Shown: in pieces, positions 26,755 to 36,267 of the stretch
How positions within the stretch are numbered: position 1 is the stretch's first letter
Layout: every line of letters starts with the position of its first letter
Origin: DATMNI01 sp035570275
GTDB lineage: Bacteria; Acidobacteriota; Terriglobia; Bryobacterales; Bryobacteraceae
Reading direction: 5' to 3'
DNA length: 64,000 bases
Assembly (NCBI GenBank): GCA_035570275.1
Contig: DATMNI010000226.1
Location: 1 to 64,000, forward strand
The notes under the pieces: model-generated
What the model saw: only the letters and a program-made list of their open reading frames with translations
What the model was told of the DNA's origin: nothing
Database searches by the model: none
Position numbers and translations under genes: made by a program

Positions 26755-28731
26755 ATGCGAACGATCGATACGGTGCTGGCATTGGTGATGGCGTCGATGA
26801 CGGCGTTAGTGACACTGACGGCGGCTCCGCTGGCGGGCCCATACATCGGCAGCGACGTATGCCGCGCGTGTCATGCCGCTAAATTCGAATCGCAATCGAA
26901 AACCGGACATGCCCGGGCGCTGGCAGCGGCCAGACCGGGCATCCCAATCGCCGGAATTCCAGCTCCTGAAAGCACGGCCCAATGGGCATTTGGCGCTGGT
27001 GAAAAAGCGATCACCTGGGTGAGCCAGACCGGCCCGGAGACGATCGCCGAACATGGGCTGAGTTACTACGCGGCGACGAAATCCCTGGACCGCACGCCCG
27101 GCCACGCGAATTCGAACGATGTGGTCTACCGGACTTTCGACTCCGTGGGAACAGCCCTTCGATGCTTCCGTTGCCACTCCACCGGGCCGGTAACGCTGAA
27201 GACCGGTTATCAGGTTCAGCCTTCCGAACCCGGCGTGCGGTGCGAAGCCTGCCATGGACCCGGCCGGGCGCACGCGAGTTCGGCGGGATCGCCGGGAACG
27301 ATTCAGAATCCGAAGCGCCTGACGCCCGCCGAGCTCAATGTGCTCTGCGGGGCCTGTCATCGCCAGGCCAGCGATCTGGACGACGATACGGACTGGAGCA
27401 ATGCGTGGAACGTCAGGCATCAGCCTGGGTACCTGCATCGCGCGGCTTGCTTCCGCAACAGCAACGGCAAAGTCTCGTGTCTCACTTGCCACGATCCGCA
27501 CGAACCGCTGAAGAAAACGGCGGCGTCCTACGATGCGCGTTGCGCCGCCTGCCACGCCAAGGTCCGCCACACGATGGCCATCGCCGCGCGGAGTTGCGTC
27601 AGTTGCCATATGCCACAGGTTTCGACGAGCCCCGCTCTCCACTTCACGAATCACTGGATTGGCATCTACAATCCGCAGGGCAGGAAGCTGGTGCCATCGA
27701 AGCGGATGGTGAAGGCGTTGCAGCCGGCTTCGGTAGTCGATAAAAGCGCCGCCCCATTTCTGGTGCCATCGGACCCGTCCACGCTGGTTCCGGTCTATGA
27801 GGAGGCGCTCTCTCAACGGGAAAGCGAGTCGGGACCGGACGACTCAAAGGTCGCTCGCGCCGCCGCCAACCTGGGATTGTTCCTGGTGCAAATCGGCAAC
27901 AACAGCGCGGCGGAGGCGCCATTGCGGCGCGCGCTGGCCGTTGACAGGCAAAACTCCGATCCAGCCAGCGACGCGGACCGGGAGAACCTGGCGGTTGCAC
28001 TGCAGGGCGAAGGAAAGCGCGACGAAGCGTTGGCGCTGTTCCGGGACGCCACATCCGGAAGCGATGCCAAGGTTGCGGCGCGATCCTTCGCCAGGCTGGC
28101 GCAACTCGATCCGGGACACGCGGATTCGTATTACCGGAGCGCCATCGCGGCGGAGGAGCAGGCATCGGGATCTGCAGACCGGCGTGTGGCAGTGCTGCTG
28201 CATGAGTACGCGCTGACGCTGCGTGCCCGGAACGACGACGCTGCAGCCGAGCCGGCGCTGCGGCGCGCGCTGGCGATCCAAGAGAAGGCCGCGAAGCCGG
28301 ACTATCGCCTGACGGCGGGAATTCTGAACACCCTGGGGAATCTGCTGGAGGGCCGCCATCAGTTCGACGAGGCGGAAAAGCTGGAGAGGACCGCTCTGCG
28401 TTTATCGGAAGAAAAGTTCGGTCCTGAGAGTGCGGAACTGGCCATGACGTGCACTAATCTGGCGGATGTCCTCTGGAACAAGAGAGAGCTCCAGGCCGCC
28501 GGGCAGCTTTACCGGCGGGCGGCGGCTATCGATGCATCGCTGTACGGCGCGGAGCAGCCGGAGACGGCCGCCGACATCGCGAATCTGGGAATGCTGATGA
28601 AGGACGCGGGCCAGACCGCGGCGGCGGATTCGTTGCTGCGGCAGGCGCTGGCGATTTATGAGAAAACGCTGGGTCCGGACAGCGCCCAGGCGAAATTTGT
28701 GAGGGAGAATTTGGCGGTTCGGCCTCGCTAA
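26755..28731 (+). CDS. Seven-haem c-type cytochrome with C-terminal TPR domain
   Basis: After a signal peptide (about 1-27) the N-terminal 300 residues hold seven CxxCH haem-binding motifs: CRACH, CFRCH, CEACH, CGACH, CLTCH, CAACH and CVSCH. This resembles periplasmic multihaem cytochromes of the cytochrome c554 / doubled-CXXCH group. The C-terminal 300 residues are TPR repeats of the TPR_10/TPR_12 type (LGNLLEGRHQFDEAEKLE, LGMLMKDAGQTAAADSLL). It should act in extracytoplasmic electron transfer, with partner docking through the TPRs. It is the last gene of the CRTAC1-TPR-cytochrome operon. Confidence 0.9.
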   Translation: MRTIDTVLALVMASMTALVTLTAAPLAGPYIGSDVCRACHAAKFESQSKTGHARALAAARPGIPIAGIPAPESTAQWAFGAGEKAITWVSQTGPETIAEHGLSYYAATKSLDRTPGHANSNDVVYRTFDSVGTALRCFRCHSTGPVTLKTGYQVQPSEPGVRCEACHGPGRAHASSAGSPGTIQNPKRLTPAELNVLCGACHRQASDLDDDTDWSNAWNVRHQPGYLHRAACFRNSNGKVSCLTCHDPHEPLKKTAASYDARCAACHAKVRHTMAIAARSCVSCHMPQVSTSPALHFTNHWIGIYNPQGRKLVPSKRMVKALQPASVVDKSAAPFLVPSDPSTLVPVYEEALSQRESESGPDDSKVARAAANLGLFLVQIGNNSAAEAPLRRALAVDRQNSDPASDADRENLAVALQGEGKRDEALALFRDATSGSDAKVAARSFARLAQLDPGHADSYYRSAIAAEEQASGSADRRVAVLLHEYALTLRARNDDAAAEPALRRALAIQEKAAKPDYRLTAGILNTLGNLLEGRHQFDEAEKLERTALRLSEEKFGPESAELAMTCTNLADVLWNKRELQAAGQLYRRAAAIDASLYGAEQPETAADIANLGMLMKDAGQTAAADSLLRQALAIYEKTLGPDSAQAKFVRENLAVRPR

Positions 28732-28733
28732 CT

Positions 28734-28893
28734 GTGGGGCAGATTGTTAATCTGCGGCGGATCGTTAATCCGCCTCCGCGATGCGGCAGCGAGCGCGCCT
28801 GCGCTGGCGGCGTTGCCATCCCCGTTGGCGGCGTTGCCAGCAGGGTCCGGCAGGCGGATTGCCAATCCGCCGCAGGTTACCAACCTGCCCCAC
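28734..28893. repeat. 160-bp inverted-repeat element made of nested palindromes
   Basis: Arms 28734-28774 and 28853-28893 (41 bp each) are imperfect inverted copies beginning GTGGGGCAG. Each arm is itself two palindromes, for example GCAGATTGTTAATCTGC and GGCGGATTGCCAATCCGCC. The centre holds a direct repeat of TTGGCGGCGTTGCCA type. It lies between the cytochrome stop and the promoter region of the next TonB receptor. It has no coding capacity and looks like a REP-type or miniature mobile element; a degenerate relative lies at 57672-57776. Confidence 0.8.
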
Positions 28894-28982
28894 AAACCCC
28901 AGTCGAGGACCCTTGCATCCGGGCGACGACTCTGATATACACTCTCCAGATCAGTGGTTAGTTTCCATTTATGGAGGGTGCC

Positions 28983-31900
28983 ATGAAGCGCGCTATGCTC
29001 CTGGCGGGTTTGATCCCGCTGCTATCGATTTCCTTATTCGGTCAGGCATTTTACGGTTCCATTGTCGGCACCGTGACCGATCCATCCAACGCCGCCGTGC
29101 ACGGCGCGACGGTTACGTTGACCAACATCGGAACCGATGAGCGGCACCAAAGCCCTACCGGCGCCGATGGCGGCTATCAGTTCGTCAACCTCCTTCCCGG
29201 CTTCTACAAGGTAGAAGTGGAACTGACCGGGTTTAAGCGCGCCGCGCGCGAACACGTCGAAGTCACGGTGGCCGGCGCGGTCCGCGCGGACATTTCCATG
29301 CAGGTTGGCGACGTGACGCAAACCGTCGAAGTTCAGGCCACCGCGCCGCTGCTGCAAACCGAAAACGCGAACTTGAGCCACGTGGTCAACAGCCGGTCCG
29401 TGGAGGAACTGCCGGTGAACGGGCGCAACATCCTCAACCTGGCGGCTTTGGTGCCGGGCGTAGTACCGCAGGGCACCACCGATGGCAACGCCCTCACCGG
29501 GAAGAACGTGTTCGCGGCCGGCAACTACCAGATCGGCGGCGGCATCGCCAACCAGAGCGCGACTTATTACGATGGCGTTCCGGCCAACGCCGGCGTCGGC
29601 AACCTCACGGTGATGGTGCCGAGCCCCGACGCGATTTCCGAGTTCCGCGTGCAGACCAACAGTAACAGCGCGGAATTCGGCCGTTATGCGGGTGGCGTGA
29701 TCAACGTTACGTCGAAGTCGGGAACCAATGAATTTCACGGCAGCGCGTATGAGTTTTTCCGCAACAAGGTGCTGAACGCCAACACCTTCTTCGCCAACGC
29801 GAACGGCACCGGGAAGCCTGCCTTCACCCAAAACCAGTACGGCGTCACGGGCGGGGGGCCTGTCAGGAAAAACAAGATTTTCTTCTTCGGGGCCTGGGAA
29901 GGTTATGACTCGCGCCAGGGTGCGACTTTCCTGGCGACCGTGCCTCTGCCGGCCATGAACACCGGCGACTTCTCTGGTTATAAGAACGCCGCGGGCGCGG
30001 TGATACCGATTTACGACCCGCTGACGCAATGCGGCCAGTACAGCAACGCGGCGTGCGGAACGGGCACCATTCAGCGCACGCCATTTCCCGGTAATATCAT
30101 CCCCGCCAACCGCATCAATCCTGTGGCGGCGAAAATCGTGGCCTTCCCGATGTTCTCGCCTCCCAACCAGCCGGGGCAGGCGTTCACGCAGAATATTAAC
30201 TACAGTAAGAATGCCGCATCCGGCGGGAACAACAACCAGTACAACGGCCGCTTCGACTATACCGCCACCGATAAGCTGCGGATCTTCGGGCGGTACTCGC
30301 GCTGGGCTTCCAGCAACACGCCCTTCATTCCTTTCAACAACGGAATTTACGGCGGCGATCCCTACTCTCCGGAGACCTATGTCACCACCGAGTACGTTTT
30401 GGGAGCAACTTACCTGATCAGTCCCAAGACCGTTCTGGACGTTCGGGCATCTTATGGGCGTTGGAATTATTTGCGAACGCAGCCATTCACCGGCATCAAC
30501 ATGAGCCAGACGTTCGGTTTCCCGGCGTATATGGATCAGCAACTCCCGATCATCCACGGCGGTCCGGGGACGTCGGTTCCAAGCTTCTCGATAGGAAATT
30601 ATACAGCGTTGTCCGGGCAGCCCGGTTTTAACAATTCACTGATTTTTTCCATCGACGACGATTACGTGCTCACACCTACGCTGACTAAGGTAATGGGGCG
30701 GCACACGCTGAAATTCGGCGCCGACATCCGGGATCTGCAGAACAACTATTATCAGGCCCCCGGCGGCGGCACGTTTTCGTTCGACAACCTGATTACGTCG
30801 CAGAACGCGCTCAGCCCAGGGGCCAGCGGCAACGGCCTGGCTTCCCTGCTGCTGGGGTACGGATCCAGCGGCAACGCGCTTTCGTTCGCGCTTCCCTGGC
30901 AGTCCCTGAACTACCAGGGATATTTCGCGCAGGACACCTGGCAGGCCACCAACAAACTGACGATCACCGCCGGTGTGCGGTGGGAAATCCCCGGTGTCTA
31001 CAAAGAGCGATACAATCGCGCCGCATCCTTCAACCCGAATGAACTTAATCCCGCCCTGAATGGAATTACGGTGAATGGCCAGCCGGTGTACGGAGCCGCC
31101 GATTTCATCAATACATCCCAGCATCCGGAGACGGGCCTGAAGACCGAACACTTCAACCTTCTCGCTCCCCGGCTGGGCCTTGCCTACCGGTTGAATGACA
31201 AAACGGTGATCCGCGCCGGCGCGGGTATTTATTATCTGCCCGCCAATCTACAATTCAACGAGGGGCCTTATGGGAACGCCCTCAATCAGTTCACCAACCC
31301 CTGGCTGTCCACGCTGAACGGCGAGGTGACGCCCCTGTATCCTATCAGCGATCCTTTCCCGACCGGCTTCATTCCGTCGCTCGGCAACCTTTCGCACGAC
31401 AAAGCGCAGGCCCTGCTGGTGGGCGCGGCTCCCGCCATTCAGTTGGCGACCACGCCCTACCCATATAACGAGCAGTGGAACGTCACGCTGCAGCGCCAGG
31501 TATGGGGTGGCGTGGCCATTGAGGCCGCCTACGCCGGTTCGCACGGGGTTCACCTGCCGCGCGGAAGCTGGCAAGCCGACGCTCTGCCCACGCAATATCT
31601 GTCCATGGGCAGCGCCCTGAATAACCTGGTACCGAATCCATTCTTCGGCCTGGTGCAGACCGGAGCCCTGTCGCAGCCGACCGTGAAGCAGGGGCAGCTC
31701 CTCTTACCTTTCCCGGAATACACGGGGGTTTCGGAAAGCGGCGGATATCTTGGCAACTCCACCTATCATTCGCTGCAGATGAAGGTGGAAAAGCGTTTCG
31801 CCCAAGGCGGGACTGTGCTGGCGGCCTACACCTTCTCGAAACTCATTGGCGATGTTGGAAGTTTGACCACCTGGCTGGATAGTGGCGTGGGTTTGGCGAG

Positions 31901-32522
31901 CAACACGCCGCAGAACCCGAACAATCTCCGGGCGGAAAAATCGCTGGCGGGCTTCGACTCCCGCCAGCGCCTGACCGTAGCCTATACAATCGATATTCCG
32001 GTCGGCAAGGGCCAGAGATTCCTTACCAACGGTAATGCCGTGACGCAGAAGGTAGTCTCCGGCTGGTCCTTGAGCGGAGGGACTACCTTCCAGGATGGCT
32101 TCCCGCTGGCCCTGACAGCGACCCCCAACGTGACCGGTTTCAACCTGGGTTTGCGCCCCAACGTGGTACCGGGCTGTAATCGAGTGGTGGGCGGCTCGGC
32201 CCAGTCCCGCCTCAACGGTTGGTTCAACGTGTCCTGCTTCACGGTTCCGTCCGCCTACACGCTGGGCAATGAAAGCCTGACCGACCCCGTCCTCCGGGGG
32301 CCCGGTATCAACAATTTCAACGTGGCGCTGTTCAAGAAGATACCGATAACCGAGCGGTTCAAGCTGGAATTCCGGGCGGAGGTGTTCAACCTGTTCAACC
32401 GCGTGCAGTTCGGATTTCCAAACACGACGGTCACCACGGCGGCGAACCCGACTACGGGTTACATAACAACCCAGATTAACCAGCCGCGACTGATTCAGCT
32501 CGCGCTCCGGTTAGTATACTGA
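28983..32522 (+). CDS. Oar-like TonB-dependent outer-membrane receptor
   Basis: ATG 28983 follows GGAGGG at 4 nt and opens a signal peptide (MKRAMLLAGLIPLLSISLFG). The 1179-residue protein has a CarboxypepD_reg domain (about 27-105: GTVTDPSNAAVHGATVTLTN), a plug domain (about 115-230: VEELPVNGRNILNLAALVPG, then the SPDAISEFRVQTNSNSAEFG motif typical of this family) and a large beta-barrel ending LALRLVY. It belongs to the big acidobacterial family of Oar-like receptors. Unlike the two at 12-19 kb it has no Gly-rich block. No binding-protein or hydrolase genes adjoin it, so the ligand cannot be inferred. Confidence 0.93.
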   Translation: MKRAMLLAGLIPLLSISLFGQAFYGSIVGTVTDPSNAAVHGATVTLTNIGTDERHQSPTGADGGYQFVNLLPGFYKVEVELTGFKRAAREHVEVTVAGAVRADISMQVGDVTQTVEVQATAPLLQTENANLSHVVNSRSVEELPVNGRNILNLAALVPGVVPQGTTDGNALTGKNVFAAGNYQIGGGIANQSATYYDGVPANAGVGNLTVMVPSPDAISEFRVQTNSNSAEFGRYAGGVINVTSKSGTNEFHGSAYEFFRNKVLNANTFFANANGTGKPAFTQNQYGVTGGGPVRKNKIFFFGAWEGYDSRQGATFLATVPLPAMNTGDFSGYKNAAGAVIPIYDPLTQCGQYSNAACGTGTIQRTPFPGNIIPANRINPVAAKIVAFPMFSPPNQPGQAFTQNINYSKNAASGGNNNQYNGRFDYTATDKLRIFGRYSRWASSNTPFIPFNNGIYGGDPYSPETYVTTEYVLGATYLISPKTVLDVRASYGRWNYLRTQPFTGINMSQTFGFPAYMDQQLPIIHGGPGTSVPSFSIGNYTALSGQPGFNNSLIFSIDDDYVLTPTLTKVMGRHTLKFGADIRDLQNNYYQAPGGGTFSFDNLITSQNALSPGASGNGLASLLLGYGSSGNALSFALPWQSLNYQGYFAQDTWQATNKLTITAGVRWEIPGVYKERYNRAASFNPNELNPALNGITVNGQPVYGAADFINTSQHPETGLKTEHFNLLAPRLGLAYRLNDKTVIRAGAGIYYLPANLQFNEGPYGNALNQFTNPWLSTLNGEVTPLYPISDPFPTGFIPSLGNLSHDKAQALLVGAAPAIQLATTPYPYNEQWNVTLQRQVWGGVAIEAAYAGSHGVHLPRGSWQADALPTQYLSMGSALNNLVPNPFFGLVQTGALSQPTVKQGQLLLPFPEYTGVSESGGYLGNSTYHSLQMKVEKRFAQGGTVLAAYTFSKLIGDVGSLTTWLDSGVGLASNTPQNPNNLRAEKSLAGFDSRQRLTVAYTIDIPVGKGQRFLTNGNAVTQKVVSGWSLSGGTTFQDGFPLALTATPNVTGFNLGLRPNVVPGCNRVVGGSAQSRLNGWFNVSCFTVPSAYTLGNESLTDPVLRGPGINNFNVALFKKIPITERFKLEFRAEVFNLFNRVQFGFPNTTVTTAANPTTGYITTQINQPRLIQLALRLVY

Positions 32523-32563
32523 CGGCAGGCTGAAGCTGCTCGCCGGTCAGTTTGTTCGGAGGG

Positions 32564-32620
32564 AACCGCTTCCTAACGGTCGCGGCTCTGATCGGAGCCG
32601 CGCGCGTCAGCAAGCGGTTT
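32564..32620. repeat. Hairpin repeat element, copy A
   Basis: A 57-bp palindromic element: outer arms AACCGCTT / AAGCGGTT enclose inner arms CGGTCGCGGCTC / GGAGCCGCG around TGATC. The 26-bp core from CGGTCGCGG to GGAGCCGCG is identical in a second copy at 57986-58051. It lies just after the TonB receptor gene and may terminate its transcript. Confidence 0.75.
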
Positions 32621-32804
32621 CCCGGACACTTTAGTGAACTTCTGAAACGGTGTACTTAGCTACTTCCGCCGCACCTCGGATAGGGAGAAGTTCTTGGCTG
32701 CCCCGAGGTCGACTGTCGAGGACGTTCTGGGCGCGATGTACGACAACATCGGCGAACCGATGCGGTCAGAGCACGCGCTTCACCGGGCAGCGTTTCCGGC
32801 TGGT

Positions 32805-32908
32805 CTCTCTCAGGTGCGGAAGAATCAGGCCGGCCACTGAATCGTAATAGCGCCGGATGTCGCCCTGGTATAGCCTTCGTCAGGGTAATACAGTTTCTTC
32901 AGGCTGGT
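32805..32908 (-). pseudogene. Remnant of a second LigD-type polymerase (primase) domain
   Basis: About 105 bp match 34258-34363 of ligD at roughly 85-90% with a 1-bp deletion. Read on the minus strand it gives LKKLYYPDEGYT, then after the frameshift GDIRRYYDSVAGLILPHLRE, against GDVLRYYDSVASLILPHLKD in the intact LigD. The conservative amino-acid changes suggest a relic of a diverged ligD paralogue rather than a recent copy. The preceding part of 32621-32804 holds no recognisable gene. Confidence 0.75.
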
Positions 32909-33120
32909 TACGCCTTCACGATGGGCTTGGGGTCGTTGGGCCCGCCCGGCCTGCCGCCGCGGTACGGGCCCTGTTTGCCGCCGCCCTGGCGAGCCCTCGC
33001 GACCAGAACCGGTTGCGGCGCTGTGGCGTTCCGCTTCGATGTGTCGATGGTGCCCACGGTGGTGAATGCGCAGATCAGGCTGGCGCAGGCAAGAGCGATG
33101 GCAATTTGCTTTCGAAACAT
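32908..33120 (-). CDS. Small secreted protein of unknown function
   Basis: ATG 33120 has GGAGAG seven bases upstream. The 70-residue product begins with a signal peptide (MFRKQIAIALACASLICAFT) and ends in a short Gly/Arg/Pro-rich tail (ARQGGGKQGPYRGGRPGGP). The ribosome-binding site and signal sequence support a real gene; no family is recognised. Confidence 0.55.
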   Translation of the reverse strand: MFRKQIAIALACASLICAFTTVGTIDTSKRNATAPQPVLVARARQGGGKQGPYRGGRPGGPNDPKPIVKA

Positions 33121-33490
33121 TTTTACTCTCCTCAGTGGCTCCAAAGGTATTCTCGCAAAGAAATGCGACGTCGTATATCCGCAGAATTACCGATACTGTT
33201 GCCGTACTTTCCTGGAGTTCTGCGCTATAAGAACCCGTATCTCGTCGATCTCACAAGAATGTTACATCGTGACTGCCTATCGCCAGGTTACGCCTTAACG
33301 AGGCGCGGAAGCGGAGTTTGACGATTCTTATCCGGAACTGAACCCAGTGCGGGCCGATTATCTCAGCTCAATTAAATGGTCGGCCACTCTTCGGTTGACC
33401 GCGATTCTGCTCCGGCGCCGGTGGCGCCCACGCTGTTCGCGCGGGGCTGAGCTTGCGACGGTACTGGGCTTGGATGCCCCATCTCCCACG
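33121..33490. other. 370-bp stretch without a recognised gene
   Basis: No open frame with family resemblance is seen. The stretch contains the upstream region of the small secreted gene and the sequence beyond the ligD stop. Confidence 0.5.
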
Positions 33491-36142
33491 CTATCGGAAC
33501 AGCTTTTCCAACCTCGCCAGCGCGTCGTCCAAGGCCTGGGGCTCCTTCAGCACGCCTGCGAACAGATCGCCTTTCCTGGCGAATCGCTCCGGGGCATTGG
33601 TAATGTTGAACTGCCCCGGGTGCAGTCCGTGCTGCACTTCGGCCCACTCCAGCGGCGTGGCCACGGGCGCTCCGGCATAGGCCCGCAACACGTAGGGCGC
33701 CGCGATGGTCTTCGATTTCGCGTTCTGCACCCAGTCGAAATAGACCCGGTTCCGCTGCCGCTTGGAGACCGAGCGCGGCGTGGTGAACATCTCCGGCTTT
33801 TCGTGGATCACCAGGCGCGCAATCAGTTCGGCGAACGTGCGCGTCTCCTCGTATGAGTAGATCGGCTCCACGGGAATGTACACATGCATGCCGTCACCGC
33901 CCGTGGTCTTCGGGTAGCCCGCCAGGTCGATGCGGTCGAGCACGCCCTTCACCAGCAGCGCCGCGTCCACGATCAGGTCGTACGGGCATTCCTGCGGGTC
34001 CAGGTCGATCAGCACGAAATCCGGGTTGTCCAGCGTCGGTGAGCGGCTCATCCACGGATTGTGGTCGATGCACCCCAGGTTCACCAGGTACAGCAAGCTG
34101 GCGCGGTCTTCGGCAAAAACGTAGTTGATTGTGGAGCCTTTGTGGTCGCTCTCGATGGATTCCGTGCGCAGCCAGTCGGCGAAGGACTCGGGCGAGTCTT
34201 TCTGGAAGAAATACTGGTCCTTGATGCCGTTCGGGTAGCGCTTCAAAGAGAGCGGCCGGTCTTTCAGGTGCGGAAGAATCAGGCTGGCCACGGAATCGTA
34301 ATAGCGCAGCACGTCGCCCTTGGTATAGCCTTCGTCGGGGTAATACAGCTTTTTCAGATTGGTGAACTTCAGCGTGTGGCCGTCAATCTGGACCGAGGCC
34401 TCTTTGGCGCTGGCCGCGAACAGCGGCGCCGCGGCAGCCTGTTCGTCCGCGACCTCACGCGCGACCTGTCCGGGGCCCACGTCGTTGCGCAGCCCGAGAA
34501 AAACCGGCGCGCGCAGGCGGTTGTCGAGCGTCCAGTTGGCGAACTTCACCTGACAGACCAGCTCCGGTTTCACCCAGGTCATGCCGCGGTCGGGCTTCGG
34601 CCGTTCGGCAAACGGGCACTCCTTGACGATCAACGGCGTCAGGCGGGCGTGCAGACTGGCCAGCAGTTTCTGATCGAAGCCGGTGCCCACGTTGCCCACC
34701 CAGCGCAGCTTGCCGTCTTCGTACACGCCCAACACCAGGGCGCCGAAATACTGGCGGTCGCCCTGCGGTTCGGTGAATCCGCCGATGGCAAACTCCTGCT
34801 CCGTGTTGAGCTTGATCTTCAGCCATTCGTGGCTGCGGCGCGATTCGTACGTGCTGGGAGCATGCTTGGCGATGATGCCCTCCAGGCCGTTTTCGCGGGC
34901 CGCTTCCAGCAAGGCCTCGCCGGCGCCCGGAAAGGCATCGGAGATCCGCACCACCTGTCCCGGCGTCAGCACTTCCTCCAGCAGTTCGCGCCGCTTGGCC
35001 AGGGCGACGCCGCGCAGATCGTACCCATTCAGGTAGAGCAGGTCGAAGACAAAATACACCACCGGCGTGGAGCGCACCAGGTGGGCGACGGAGTTGGGGT
35101 CGGAATTGGCGATGCGCGGCTGGATCAGGTGGAACCGCGAAACGCCCTTCGGGTCGAGCACCGCGATTTCACCATCCAGCACCGCCGACGGGGCCGCAAG
35201 GTGGTGGTGAATCACCGCCAGTTCGGGATACTGGCGCTCGCAGCGCAATCCGCTGCGCGCCTGCAGGCGGACCTCTTCGTTCTCTACGAAGGCGATGGCG
35301 CGCACGCCATCCCATTTGACTTCGAAGAGCCAATCGTCGCCGTTGGGCGGACGTTCCACCAGGGTGGATTTCATCGGTTCGATAGCCGAAGGCATCTCGG
35401 CCGAGCGCGCGCCTTTTATGCCACCCAGGTCAATGCCGCCCAGGTCAATTTTGTTCTTCTTGACCGGCGCAGCGGGGGCTGGGGCAGCGGCGCCGCCCGT
35501 ACTGCGCGATGCCGGACGGCTGCTGGCCCAGACGCGGTCGGCCGCGCCGGCGGTTTCGCGCTTGGTCTGGCGGGCCGGCAAGTTACGCGCGATCTCTTCC
35601 TGGGTGCGGCCGGAAAGCACGCTGTAGGCGTACGCCTCCACGTCCCAACCAGGGACCGTGAATTCGTCGCGCTTCTTGAGGATCAGCCACTCGTTGCCCT
35701 TGCCGCGGCCCTTCATGAGGACCAACCCGAAGTCGCCCTTCAGCTTTTCGCCGTGCAAGCGGAACTTCAAGTCGCCTCGCGCCAGTTGGGCATCGGCGGG
35801 GACGCCGCCCAGCAACTCAAACGTGCCACAGTCCCAGAGCATCACGCTGCCCGCGCCGTAACTGCCTTTGGGGATGATGCCTTCGAAATCGCCGTATTCC
35901 ACCGGGTGGTCTTCCACGTGGGCAGCCAGGTGCTTCGGGGTGGAGTCGAGCGTGGGCCCCTTCGGCACGGCCCAGGATTTCAGCACGCCGCCCATCTCCA
36001 GTCGGAAGTCGTAATGCAGGCGCGTGGCATCGTGGCGCTGCACGCAGAAATAGTTGGCCGGGAACCGCCCGCCCGCCGTGCCCGGAGCAGGTTCAGGGGT
36101 GTTCTCGAACCGGCGTTTGGAGGCGTACTCTTCGAGCGGCAT
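33491..36142 (-). CDS. ligD: ATP-dependent DNA ligase D (phosphoesterase-ligase-polymerase)
   Basis: The 883-residue protein has the three LigD domains in the order PE-LIG-POL. The 3'-phosphoesterase (about 1-190) shows HYDFRLEMGGVLKSWAVPKG and HVEDHPVEYGDFEG. The ATP-dependent ligase (about 245-540) has nucleotidyl lysine Lys276 in LFEVKWDGVRAI. The primase-polymerase (about 590-880) has FTNLKKLYYPDEGYTKGDVL and the metal-binding DLDPQ. It seals double-strand breaks with Ku in non-homologous end joining. It is transcribed away from ku, but a toxin-antitoxin locus lies between the two. The first 85 bp of its coding sequence plus the leader are repeated at 37081-37202. Confidence 0.96.
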   Translation of the reverse strand: MPLEEYASKRRFENTPEPAPGTAGGRFPANYFCVQRHDATRLHYDFRLEMGGVLKSWAVPKGPTLDSTPKHLAAHVEDHPVEYGDFEGIIPKGSYGAGSVMLWDCGTFELLGGVPADAQLARGDLKFRLHGEKLKGDFGLVLMKGRGKGNEWLILKKRDEFTVPGWDVEAYAYSVLSGRTQEEIARNLPARQTKRETAGAADRVWASSRPASRSTGGAAAPAPAAPVKKNKIDLGGIDLGGIKGARSAEMPSAIEPMKSTLVERPPNGDDWLFEVKWDGVRAIAFVENEEVRLQARSGLRCERQYPELAVIHHHLAAPSAVLDGEIAVLDPKGVSRFHLIQPRIANSDPNSVAHLVRSTPVVYFVFDLLYLNGYDLRGVALAKRRELLEEVLTPGQVVRISDAFPGAGEALLEAARENGLEGIIAKHAPSTYESRRSHEWLKIKLNTEQEFAIGGFTEPQGDRQYFGALVLGVYEDGKLRWVGNVGTGFDQKLLASLHARLTPLIVKECPFAERPKPDRGMTWVKPELVCQVKFANWTLDNRLRAPVFLGLRNDVGPGQVAREVADEQAAAAPLFAASAKEASVQIDGHTLKFTNLKKLYYPDEGYTKGDVLRYYDSVASLILPHLKDRPLSLKRYPNGIKDQYFFQKDSPESFADWLRTESIESDHKGSTINYVFAEDRASLLYLVNLGCIDHNPWMSRSPTLDNPDFVLIDLDPQECPYDLIVDAALLVKGVLDRIDLAGYPKTTGGDGMHVYIPVEPIYSYEETRTFAELIARLVIHEKPEMFTTPRSVSKRQRNRVYFDWVQNAKSKTIAAPYVLRAYAGAPVATPLEWAEVQHGLHPGQFNITNAPERFARKGDLFAGVLKEPQALDDALARLEKLFR

Positions 36143-36170
36143 AAGTCCCCTTACATCCTTCCGTTTACAT
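36058..36170. repeat. Direct repeat, left copy (ligD 5' end and leader)
   Basis: Codons 1-29 of ligD and 28 bp of its leader form the left member of a direct repeat; the right member is 37081-37202. The copies differ by three substitutions and a 9-bp tandem insertion (TTTACATCC) in the right copy. Together they bracket the UPF0175/DUF3368 toxin-antitoxin locus. Confidence 0.92.
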
Positions 36171-36267
36171 CAACGGGAAAGCAACGCGCTTCGCCCTTGG
36201 TTGTTCGCTGCCATCCACAGACTGAATAACACAAAGTGGTAGAGTGTTTCCAGGGGCACGCGATCCC

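Noticed and set aside
32640..32804. Protein-like stretch after hairpin copy A on the plus strand
   Set aside because: Both strands read equally plausibly over about 35 codons with no start or family match, so no gene is called.
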